From assembly GCA_902604065.1 (NCBI GenBank), contig CACKXF010000007.1:1-43596 (forward strand): DNA of 43,596 bases, given 5' to 3'. The notes beneath the pieces were generated by a model. The model was not told the DNA's origin. It ran no database searches and saw only the letters and a list, made by a program, of their open reading frames with translations. Positions 10,431 to 17,961 of this stretch are shown piece by piece; position 1 is the first letter of the stretch, and every line of letters begins with the position of its first letter. The position numbers and the translations under genes were made by a program. Source of the DNA: an uncultured Pelagibacteraceae bacterium (GTDB lineage: Bacteria > Pseudomonadota > Alphaproteobacteria > Pelagibacterales > Pelagibacteraceae).

Positions 10431-11637
10431 TAATCAGTAACTTATTCATAATTTTTTCTGAAATTATAGATGCTATAAAACTTTTTTTATTCTTTTTTAT
10501 TCGAGAAATTTGTCCATTAGCCTCAATAACAGTAACTTCATTATAATCTTTATTAAAACCAATATCTTTTTTAGAAACATCATTGGCTATTATCCAGTCA
10601 GCATTTTTATTTTTTAATTTATTTTTTGAATTTTGTAAAATATTCTCAGTTTCAGCAGAAAAACCTACAACAAGTTTTGGGCGATGTTGATTATTTTTTC
10701 CAATATAATTTAAAATATCTATAGTATTTTCAATACTTATAGTTTCTCTTTTTTTATTTTTTTTCATTTTTTTATTTTGGAAAATTGAAGGTTTAAAGTC
10801 AGAAACTGCCGCTGTACAAACAGCAACATCAACTGGTAACGTTTTTTTTACAGCCTTAAACATCTCTTCAGAGCTTTTTACTTTAATGACTTTTAAACCT
10901 TTTTCAAATTGAAGATTTGATGGACCAGCAATCAAAGTAGTTTTAATACCTTGTCTTTTTAAAGCTAAAGCTATCTCATATCCTTGTTTTCCACTAGATT
11001 CATTCGAAATAAAACGAACTGGATCTAAATATTCTCTTGTTGGACCTGTGGTCACTAGAGCTTTAAACTTTTTATTTTTTACAACATTTCTTTTATAGAA
11101 ATATTTTTTGATTTCTTTAAAAATTTTTTTCGGACTAATCATTTTACCGCTTCCAAATTCACCACAAGCCATCAACCCTTCAGTAGGACCTAAAAATTTA
11201 TAACCGTATGTAATTAGTTTTTTTGAATTTTCTTGAGTTGCTCTATGACCCCACATTCGTACGTTCATAGCGGGAACTAAAAAAACATCTTTATTGGAAG
11301 CTAGAACTATCGTTGTTGCTAAGTCTTCCGCCTTTCCTTGACTTAGCTTACTAATTAAATTTGCTGTTGTTGGTACTACTATGATTAAATCTGCCCATCT
11401 AGATAAAGATATATGATCTATCTCAGCTTCATTTTGTTTATCAAATAATTTTTCATACACTTTATTTCCAGATAATGACACAAGCGACAAAGGAGTAACA
11501 AACTGTTTGCCGCTTTTTGTTAAAACAGTTTTAATTTCAAAATCATCTTTTTTAAGCAAACGTATAAGATCTAATGATTTATAAGCTGAAATCCCACCAC
11601 CAACTACAATTAGCACTTTTTTCTTTTTTGTTTTCAT
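10411..11637 (-). CDS. coaBC: Bifunctional phosphopantothenoylcysteine decarboxylase/synthetase
   Basis: A 408-residue fusion protein for two coenzyme A steps. The CoaC flavoprotein domain (about 1-180) has 'VGGGISAYKSLDLIR', the FMN-region 'PTTANLISKLSQGKAEDL' and 'VPAMNVRMWGH'. The CoaB ligase domain (about 190-400) has 'ALVTTGPTREYLDPVRFISN', 'SSGKQGYEIA' and 'VGFSAETEN'. It joins cysteine to phosphopantothenate and decarboxylates the product to phosphopantetheine. It sits nine bases after ubiB and overlaps dut, in the middle of the minus-strand run. The length is typical. Confidence 0.97.
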   Translation of the reverse strand: MKTKKKKVLIVVGGGISAYKSLDLIRLLKKDDFEIKTVLTKSGKQFVTPLSLVSLSGNKVYEKLFDKQNEAEIDHISLSRWADLIIVVPTTANLISKLSQGKAEDLATTIVLASNKDVFLVPAMNVRMWGHRATQENSKKLITYGYKFLGPTEGLMACGEFGSGKMISPKKIFKEIKKYFYKRNVVKNKKFKALVTTGPTREYLDPVRFISNESSGKQGYEIALALKRQGIKTTLIAGPSNLQFEKGLKVIKVKSSEEMFKAVKKTLPVDVAVCTAAVSDFKPSIFQNKKMKKNKKRETISIENTIDILNYIGKNNQHRPKLVVGFSAETENILQNSKNKLKNKNADWIIANDVSKKDIGFNKDYNEVTVIEANGQISRIKKNKKSFIASIISEKIMNKLLINDKNIN

Positions 11638-11645
11638 AATATTAA

Positions 11646-13211
11646 TTAAAATACTACTAATGTTAAAATTACAATACCTAATATTGAAATCAAAATATTA
11701 TTTCTAAAACTTTTTATTTGAAGCTTTTCCACTTCAATTGAGCTGTTATTTTTGCCTATCAGATTTAGTTTACCTTCCGCTATTAATTGTAAGGCATAAT
11801 TTGCTTTATCCATAAACTCAGGAAGATCAGGAATTCTTTTTAATATTTCACCTGATGTATCAATTGCGCTTGATATCGTTGCCTTAGGTCCCTTCAAACT
11901 TTCTAACCAATTTTCTAAAATAGGTCTGGATATATTCCAAATGTTTGTATCTGGATATAATTTTCTAGCAACTCCCTCAACTACGACCATAGTTTTCTGG
12001 AGCAATAAAAGTTGTGTCTGTGTTTGCATATTAAACTTTTCTGTAATTTCAAATAGTTGAGATAATAAATTTCCACCTGAAATATCTTTAATATTTTGTC
12101 CAAATATAGGTTCCCCAACAGATCTTAAAGCTTGAGCAAATTCTTCTTTCGAAGCCGTTTCAGGAACTAGTCCTGCTTGAAAGTGAACTTCCGCTACTTT
12201 GGTATAATCTCTTTTTATGAAACCATAAAGTATCTCAGCTAAATATTTTTTATTATACTTATCTAGTCTACCCATAATACCAAAATCTACCGGAACTATA
12301 TTTCCATTGTCGTCCACAAATAAATTACCTTCGTGCATATCTGCGTGAAAAAAACCATCTCTTACGGCCTGTCTCAAAAAATGTTGTATTAAATTTTCAG
12401 CAATATTTTTTAAGTGGATATTTTTTTTCTGAAGAGAGCTTTGGTCTCTTATTGAAACTCCATAAACTCTATCTAAAGTTAATACTTTTTTGGATGTATA
12501 TTGCCAATAAATTTTTGGAACTTTAAACCCTTCATCATTTTTTGTATTTTCATATAATTCATTAGCTGCTGCTGCTTCAAACCTTAAATCCATCTCAACA
12601 TTTGTCACTTCTCTTAAAAGATGAACTACCTCGATAAGTTTAAGTCTTTTTGTTTTTTTAATTGTATTTTCAACTAAGTAAGCAAATAGCATTAGTGCAT
12701 CTAATTCCTCATTAAAAATTTTTTCTATATTAGGTCTTAAAATCTTTATAGCCACCTCTTGTTCTTTATTATTCATTACGATTTTTGCTAAATGTACTTG
12801 CGCAATAGAAGCAGCAGCTATTGGTTTTGATATATAACTAATCTTAGAAAAATGATTGTCCCCAACTTCTTTTTTTAAAATATCCTTTGCTTCTTCAAAG
12901 CTAAAAGGTGGTAATTTATCTTGTAGTTTTTCTAAATCGTAAGCTAATTCCTTTCCAATAATATCAGGGCGTGTCGCTAGAAATTGTCCTAATTTTATAA
13001 AGGTAGTCCCCATGCCTTCTAACGCCTCACATAATTTTTCTCCAGATGATTTAGAATGATTTTTTAATTTTTTCTGTGATCCTATGCCTATCAAATCAAA
13101 AAAAATTTTTAGTGATAAAGGAATTTTATATAATTGGTTAATTGTATCCAGGGCTCCTGAAGATGAAAGTTTTCTGGCTATTTTAAATAATTGGAAAATT
13201 CTTTTTATCAT
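11646..13211 (-). CDS. ubiB: UbiB-type atypical kinase of ubiquinone biosynthesis
   Basis: A 521-residue member of the ABC1/ADCK/UbiB kinase-like family, required for ubiquinone synthesis. It has the KxGQ region 'FIKLGQFLATRPDI', the Ala-rich nucleotide loop 'IAAASIAQVHLA', the catalytic 'FFHADMHEGNLFV' and the metal-binding 'VPVDFGIMGRLD'. The C terminus ends in a hydrophobic helix ('ILISILGIVILTLVVF'), a membrane anchor typical of UbiB. I start it at the ATG at 13211, which overlaps the ubiE TGA as ATGA; a start 15 bases upstream is possible but adds nothing conserved. It should be coupled to ubiE. Confidence 0.95.
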   Translation of the reverse strand: MIKRIFQLFKIARKLSSSGALDTINQLYKIPLSLKIFFDLIGIGSQKKLKNHSKSSGEKLCEALEGMGTTFIKLGQFLATRPDIIGKELAYDLEKLQDKLPPFSFEEAKDILKKEVGDNHFSKISYISKPIAAASIAQVHLAKIVMNNKEQEVAIKILRPNIEKIFNEELDALMLFAYLVENTIKKTKRLKLIEVVHLLREVTNVEMDLRFEAAAANELYENTKNDEGFKVPKIYWQYTSKKVLTLDRVYGVSIRDQSSLQKKNIHLKNIAENLIQHFLRQAVRDGFFHADMHEGNLFVDDNGNIVPVDFGIMGRLDKYNKKYLAEILYGFIKRDYTKVAEVHFQAGLVPETASKEEFAQALRSVGEPIFGQNIKDISGGNLLSQLFEITEKFNMQTQTQLLLLQKTMVVVEGVARKLYPDTNIWNISRPILENWLESLKGPKATISSAIDTSGEILKRIPDLPEFMDKANYALQLIAEGKLNLIGKNNSSIEVEKLQIKSFRNNILISILGIVILTLVVF

Positions 13212-13918
13212 TGTTCTATTTTCCAACCTGTATGTATCGCGGCGATGCCATTAGTTAAGTTTCTATATTCTACATTAAAAAAACCAGCTTGATCAAGTAA
13301 TTGTGAAAATTCTTCTTGATTATGAAATTGATCAATACTTCTAATTAGATATTCATAAGGCATATTATTACCCGCTACAAAACTACCAATGACAGGTATC
13401 AAATTAGAATACTTTTTATAGATGTTTTTAAGAATTTCATTTTCTACTTTTGAAAACTCGAGACAAAAAAATCTTCCTCCACGTTTTAAAACTCTATGAG
13501 CTTCTTTTAAAGATTTTTCCAAATTTGAAACGTTTCTTATACCAAAACTTATAATATAAAAATCAAAAGTATTATTTTTAAAAGGAAGATTTTCTGCTGA
13601 AGATAATACCCATGTTAAGTTATTAAGTTTTTGAAGTTTCTTTTGTCCTTCGATAAGCATATTTTTATTTGGCTCAACACATTTTATCTCACACTTATTG
13701 TTAGTTTTGTCAGAACATAATTTAGCTATATCCCCTGTGCCAGAAGCTACATCTATAATTTTACTTTTTTCTGAAGGTCCTACCCATGAAATTAAATTTC
13801 TTTTCCATATTCTGTGTGCTCCTAAAGACATAATGTCATTCATCAAGTCATATTTTTTGTGAACACTATTGAAAACTTTTTCCACTAGTTTAGATTTATT
13901 GCTATAAAGTGAACTCAT
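13208..13918 (-). CDS. ubiE: Demethylmenaquinone/2-polyprenyl-benzoquinol C-methyltransferase
   Basis: A 236-residue class I SAM-dependent methyltransferase that adds the C-methyl group to the quinone ring. Motifs: 'VFNSVHKKYDLMNDIMSLGAHRIWKR' (UbiE signature), the SAM loop 'IIDVASGTGDIAKL', 'FDFYIISFGIRNVSN' and 'LKRGGRFFCLEFSKV', ending with 'NGIAAIHTGWKI'. It leads the run ubiE-ubiB-coaBC-dut-thiF/moeB-like-SH3. The divergent mutM begins only ten bases from its start, so its promoter must lie inside mutM. Confidence 0.96.
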   Translation of the reverse strand: MSSLYSNKSKLVEKVFNSVHKKYDLMNDIMSLGAHRIWKRNLISWVGPSEKSKIIDVASGTGDIAKLCSDKTNNKCEIKCVEPNKNMLIEGQKKLQKLNNLTWVLSSAENLPFKNNTFDFYIISFGIRNVSNLEKSLKEAHRVLKRGGRFFCLEFSKVENEILKNIYKKYSNLIPVIGSFVAGNNMPYEYLIRSIDQFHNQEEFSQLLDQAGFFNVEYRNLTNGIAAIHTGWKIEQ

Positions 13919-13928
13919 AATTAATTAT

Positions 13929-14795
13929 ATGCCAGAATTACCAGAAGTTGAAGTTGTTAAAAAGTCTCTTAATAAGACCATATACCATTTAACTTTAAAA
14001 AATATAGAAATACGGAATAAATTTCTAAGATTTAAAATTAATACAAAATTAATGAAAAAAATGGTTGGTTCTAAAGTTATATCTATTAATAGAAGATCAA
14101 AATATATTCTTATAAAATTTAATAACAATTATACTATTTTAGTTCATTTGGGAATGACTGGAAAATTCATTATATTTGACTCTAAAAATATAAAACGTAA
14201 TTCAAGTTTTTATTACAAATTGGCTGATCATAAATTGAACCATGATCACCTAATTTTTAAATTTAACAAAAAAATTAAACTTGTTTATAATGACATAAGA
14301 AAGTTTGGGTTTTTAAAAGTAGAAAAAACAAAAAAATTGAATTTAAACTCTCATCTTAAAAAATTAGGACCTGAACCTCTTTCTAAGAATTTTAGTTTTC
14401 ACTATTTCAAAAAAAAAATAATTCAAAGAAAATTAAGTATAAAAGATTTGCTTATGGACCAAAAATTTGTAGCTGGATTGGGAAATATTTACGTTAATGA
14501 AGCAATTTTTAAAAGTAAAATTAATCCAATAATGCAAGTAAACAATCTCAATGATAAAAAGATTTCTAGCTTAATTAGAAATATAAAAAAAATATTGAAT
14601 AAGGCTATTAAAGAAGGAGGATCCTCAATTAAAGATTTTAATAACATAGAAGGAAAAGAGGGTAATTTTCAACAATTTTTCAACGTATATGGGAGAAACG
14701 GCATGCATTGCACCAGAGCAAAATGCAAAGGAATAGTTAATAAAATTAAAATATCCAATAGATCAACTTTTTTTTGCAGTATATGTCAAAAATAA
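13929..14795 (+). CDS. mutM: Formamidopyrimidine-DNA glycosylase (Fpg)
   Basis: A 288-residue repair enzyme that removes oxidised purines such as 8-oxoguanine and nicks the abasic site. The start is fixed by the catalytic N-terminal 'MPELPEVE' (Pro1 is the nucleophile after Met removal, with Glu2). A Lys in 'RRSKYILIKF' matches the conserved DNA-binding lysine. 'LLMDQKFVAGLGNIYVNEAIF' is the H2TH motif, and the C terminus holds a zinc finger with Cys pairs (CTRAKC and CSIC). The length is slightly above average because of Lys/Asn-rich loops. It is followed closely by rpsT, as in many alphaproteobacteria. Confidence 0.97.
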   Translation: MPELPEVEVVKKSLNKTIYHLTLKNIEIRNKFLRFKINTKLMKKMVGSKVISINRRSKYILIKFNNNYTILVHLGMTGKFIIFDSKNIKRNSSFYYKLADHKLNHDHLIFKFNKKIKLVYNDIRKFGFLKVEKTKKLNLNSHLKKLGPEPLSKNFSFHYFKKKIIQRKLSIKDLLMDQKFVAGLGNIYVNEAIFKSKINPIMQVNNLNDKKISSLIRNIKKILNKAIKEGGSSIKDFNNIEGKEGNFQQFFNVYGRNGMHCTRAKCKGIVNKIKISNRSTFFCSICQK

Positions 14796-14799
14796 TAAG

Positions 14800-14828
14800 T
14801 TGACCCAGATATATTGGACATATATAAA
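14800..14828 (+). promoter_or_regulatory. rpsT promoter, sigma-70 type
   Basis: TTGACC (14800-14805), a 17-base spacer and TATAAA (14823-14828) lie in the 44-base gap between mutM and rpsT. The predicted transcription start, about seven bases after the -10 element, falls only about five bases before the rpsT ATG, so this message would be almost leaderless. Confidence 0.6.
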
Positions 14829-14839
14829 AACCATCAACC

Positions 14840-15094
14840 ATGCCAAATACAAAATCAGCGATAAGAAGAATTAGAAGAGTAAAAAAACAAACTGCTGTTA
14901 ATAGAATTAGAAAAAGTAAATATAAATCAGCGATAAAACAAATGGAAACTTTGTTAAAAACAGGGGACAAAAAAAAAATTACAGCATTTTTCCCAAAATT
15001 TCAGTCGATTCTAATGCAGGTTGCTAAATCAAAAATTATTAGTCGAAAAACAGCTTCAAGAAAAATTTCAAGAGCTTCAAAAAAAATTAAATAA
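14840..15094 (+). CDS. rpsT: 30S ribosomal protein S20
   Basis: An 84-residue, strongly basic helical protein that binds the 5' domain of 16S rRNA. 'MPNTKSAIRRIRRVKKQTAVNRIRKSK' and the C-terminal 'KTASRKISRASKKI' match S20. The length is standard. It has its own near-consensus promoter right after mutM, and a palindrome starts at the base after its stop. dnaA follows after a gap of about 215 bases. Confidence 0.97.
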   Translation: MPNTKSAIRRIRRVKKQTAVNRIRKSKYKSAIKQMETLLKTGDKKKITAFFPKFQSILMQVAKSKIISRKTASRKISRASKKIK

Positions 15095-15115
15095 TTAACA
15101 ACTCTGAATTGTTAA
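15095..15115. repeat. Perfectly placed 21-base palindrome after rpsT
   Basis: TTAACAA and TTGTTAA arms flank ACTCTGAA-like central bases; ten pairs are possible with one mismatch. It begins at the base after the rpsT stop. No T run follows, so it is at best a weak intrinsic terminator or an RNA 3' end structure. Its ACAACTCT (15099-15106) can also pair with AGAGTTGT at 15176-15183. Confidence 0.4.
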
Positions 15116-15309
15116 AGTTAAATCAAATTAGCTTATTTAGTATCTAAAAACAAAATGTAGAAAAAAATTCTGTTGAGAGTTGTAAATTTAATTTTCTATT
15201 AACGCGCTAAGTATACAACCAAGTTTGAATTATTTTTGAAAATTTTAAAATATTTGTTGAAACTTTTATAATAATATAGTTTTTTAGTTTTTTAATAAAA
15301 TTTTAATTC
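15116..15309. other. Intergenic region upstream of dnaA
   Basis: This is the longest stretch without a gene in the window. It is very AT-rich, has no plausible ORF, and should hold the dnaA promoter; several AT hexamers could serve as -10 elements, but no pair is convincing. I see no good match to the DnaA box TTATCCACA on either strand, so an origin here is not supported by sequence. Confidence 0.5.
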
Positions 15310-16704
15310 ATGAAAAATAAGTTAACAAACTCACAGAATATTTTTGTCTCGGAAGAAGAAAAAACACTAAACTGGACTGATTTTCAATCGGAGCTTAGAA
15401 AAAATTTTGGAGAGGAAATATATTCGAGCTGGCTCAAGAATATTACATTAGTTAAGGAATACAATGACTATTTAATACTAGGTGTACCTACAAGATTTTT
15501 CCGTGATTGGATAGTCTCAAGATACTTAGATAAAATCCTAGAATTAATAAAGAATTTTAAGCTAAGTTTAAATAGAATTGAATTTAGAATTAATGAAGAT
15601 CAAAAAATAGTAAAAAATGAAGAAATTAAATTTGATGATTTAAGTAAAGTAACTGAAATAAAAGACTCAATTCTTAATTATAATAGATTAAATCCAAATT
15701 TAAATTTTGAAAATTTTATAAAAGGATCGAGCAATGAAATTGCTCTTTCCTATTCTAAAAAAGTTTGTGAAAATAATTCAAGGTATAATCCTCTATATAT
15801 TTATGGTGGAGTAGGTCTTGGAAAAACGCATCTTCTTAATGCCATTGGTCTTGAATTACAGGCTAATAATGAGGTTATGTTTATTTCTGCTGAAAGATTT
15901 ATGTATCATTTCATAAAATCAATTAAAAAAAACGACATGGTAAACTTCAAAGATTTTTTTAGGAAATCTTCTGTTTTTATAATAGATGATGTTCAATTTA
16001 TAAGAGGAAAAGAAAGCCTGCAAGAAGAGTTTTTTCATACATTTAATAGTCTAATTGAAAAGGGTTCTCAAATAGTAATATCAGCAGATAGATCTCCTAT
16101 GAAACTAGATAGAGTTCAAGAACGGATTAAATCTAGACTTTCAGGAGGGTTAATAATTGATATAGACGTACCGGATTTGGAATTAAAAAAGAACATCATT
16201 AAAAAAAGAATAGAAGTAATGCAGAATCAATTTAAAGAAAATATTGATATAACGGAAGAAGTTATAAATTATATATCTGGAGAAACCAAAACAAACATTA
16301 GGGAGCTAATTGGAGTTTTAAATAGGATAGTAGCTTTCAGCAGGGTTCATAAAAGAGTATTAAACATAGGTGATTGCAAAAATATTTTAAAAGATGTTTT
16401 CAGTCAAAACAAAGTTGTTACGGTCGATAAAATTCAAAATACAGTCTCCAATTTTTTTAGTATTACTTTAAACGATATGTTATCTCAGAGAAGATCCAGG
16501 CCGTTAGCCAGACCTAGACAAATTGCAATGTTCCTAGCTAAAAAACTTACAACAAGATCATTGCCAGAAATAGGTCGAAGATTTGCTAACAGGGATCACA
16601 CAACAGTCATACATGCCGTTAAAACAATTACAAAATTGTCAGAAAAAGACGAGGAAATGAAAAAAAACCTTACTCAGTTGAAGAGCTTACTGTTAGAAAA
16701 TTAA
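15310..16704 (+). CDS. dnaA: Chromosomal replication initiator protein DnaA
   Basis: A 464-residue initiator that binds DnaA boxes and melts the origin. Domain I (about 15-85) has 'WTDFQSELRKNFGEEIYSSWL'; a short Asn/Glu-rich linker follows. The AAA+ domain has the Walker A 'YGGVGLGKTHLLNAIG' (near 165-175), Walker B 'VFIIDDVQFI' and 'RVQERIKSRLSGGLIIDI'. Domain IV at the C terminus has 'RPLARPRQIAMFLAKKLT' and the DnaA signature 'GRRFANRDHTTVIHAVK' for DNA recognition. The length is normal. It is followed after five bases by dnaN. Confidence 0.98.
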   Translation: MKNKLTNSQNIFVSEEEKTLNWTDFQSELRKNFGEEIYSSWLKNITLVKEYNDYLILGVPTRFFRDWIVSRYLDKILELIKNFKLSLNRIEFRINEDQKIVKNEEIKFDDLSKVTEIKDSILNYNRLNPNLNFENFIKGSSNEIALSYSKKVCENNSRYNPLYIYGGVGLGKTHLLNAIGLELQANNEVMFISAERFMYHFIKSIKKNDMVNFKDFFRKSSVFIIDDVQFIRGKESLQEEFFHTFNSLIEKGSQIVISADRSPMKLDRVQERIKSRLSGGLIIDIDVPDLELKKNIIKKRIEVMQNQFKENIDITEEVINYISGETKTNIRELIGVLNRIVAFSRVHKRVLNIGDCKNILKDVFSQNKVVTVDKIQNTVSNFFSITLNDMLSQRRSRPLARPRQIAMFLAKKLTTRSLPEIGRRFANRDHTTVIHAVKTITKLSEKDEEMKKNLTQLKSLLLEN

Positions 16705-16709
16705 CACCT

Positions 16710-17825
16710 ATGCAGTTTAAAATTAAAAGAGATTTATTACTTAAATCCCTAACCTTTGTGCAAGGTGTTGTAGAAAAAAAAAATACTTTACCCATATTAT
16801 CAAACGTTCTTTTAAAAGCTCAAAATAATAAATTAGAAATTGTAGCAACTGATTTGGATATCATTTTTAATGATGAAATATCTGATATTCAGATAATAAA
16901 GGAAGGTGTCACAACCACTTCAGCAAATGTCCTTTTCGACATACTTAGAAAGATACCCGCGAACTCGGAGCTTAATTTTCATCTGAAATCCGAAAATAAA
17001 TTAAGTTTGAAAACTCAAAATTCAGATTTTAATTTACTCTGCTTACCATCAACTAATTTTCCAAATTTCGAAGATAATTTTGAAACTGATCTTATTGAAA
17101 TTGAAAATAAAAAATTTTTATCTCTTTTGAATAAAACAAAAATTTCTATATCTAATGATGATACTAGACATTATTTAAATGGAATTTTTTTACACTTAAC
17201 CCAACAAAAAGATAAAAACTTTTTATCCGGGGTAGCTACTGATAGTCATAGATTGTCTTTTTCTAGCGTAGAATTAGGTAAACAAATAAATTTTTCATCA
17301 ATAATCCTACCTCGCAAAACAGTATTTCAACTTTGTAATTTGCTATCTGAAAGTCCAGATAAATTAGGAGTAAAAATAAGTGAAAATAAAATCAAGTTTA
17401 TACTTGGAAAAATAAGTCTTATTTCAAAGGTTATTGACGGTAAATTTCCTGATTATCAAAAGGTTATTCCAAAAGAAAACGATAAAGTCTTATCAGTATC
17501 ATTAAGTGAATTTATAAATTCTGTAGAAAGAGTGGTTTCAGTTTCTATTGATAGAAAAGAGGGAGTAAAGTTAGAAATAAATAAAGATAAACTTAAACTT
17601 TCAGTAAATAGTACAAATTCTGGAGATGGCAATGAGATTATACCGGTAAAATATAATAACGAAGAAATAGCAATTGGTTTCAACTCTAAGTATTTGCTTG
17701 ATATTGCTTCAGTTATAGAGAATAAAGATTTACAATTTAATTTTAAAAACTCAACATCACCGGTTTTAATTAGCGATAACTCTGATAAAGATAGTTTTTA
17801 CGTAATTATGCCAATGAAAATTTAG
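16710..17825 (+). CDS. dnaN: DNA polymerase III sliding clamp (beta subunit)
   Basis: A 371-residue three-domain clamp that tethers DNA polymerase III and repair enzymes to DNA. The N-terminal 'MQFKIKRDLLLKSLTFVQGVVEKKNTLPILSN' and 'VATDLDIIF', the middle 'GVATDSHRLSFSS' and the C-terminal 'SSPVLISD'-like segment ending in 'YVIMPMKI' are all typical. It starts five bases after dnaA, so both are likely on one message. A 136-base AT-rich gap separates it from gyrB; the recF gene often found here is missing. Confidence 0.98.
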   Translation: MQFKIKRDLLLKSLTFVQGVVEKKNTLPILSNVLLKAQNNKLEIVATDLDIIFNDEISDIQIIKEGVTTTSANVLFDILRKIPANSELNFHLKSENKLSLKTQNSDFNLLCLPSTNFPNFEDNFETDLIEIENKKFLSLLNKTKISISNDDTRHYLNGIFLHLTQQKDKNFLSGVATDSHRLSFSSVELGKQINFSSIILPRKTVFQLCNLLSESPDKLGVKISENKIKFILGKISLISKVIDGKFPDYQKVIPKENDKVLSVSLSEFINSVERVVSVSIDRKEGVKLEINKDKLKLSVNSTNSGDGNEIIPVKYNNEEIAIGFNSKYLLDIASVIENKDLQFNFKNSTSPVLISDNSDKDSFYVIMPMKI

Positions 17826-17961
17826 TTTTTTATTTTTTAATTTTTTAATTAAAAATCCATCTAAAACTGTTGATATTAAATACTTATAGAGCAACTAAGA
17901 TTAGCTAGATTGTTAATTATTAAAAAAAGATGATATAAAAAACAAGCTTATTATTTTTTAA

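Noticed and set aside
15095-15309. Replication origin between rpsT and dnaA
   Set aside because: No DnaA boxes close to consensus were found; AT-richness alone is not evidence in this genome.
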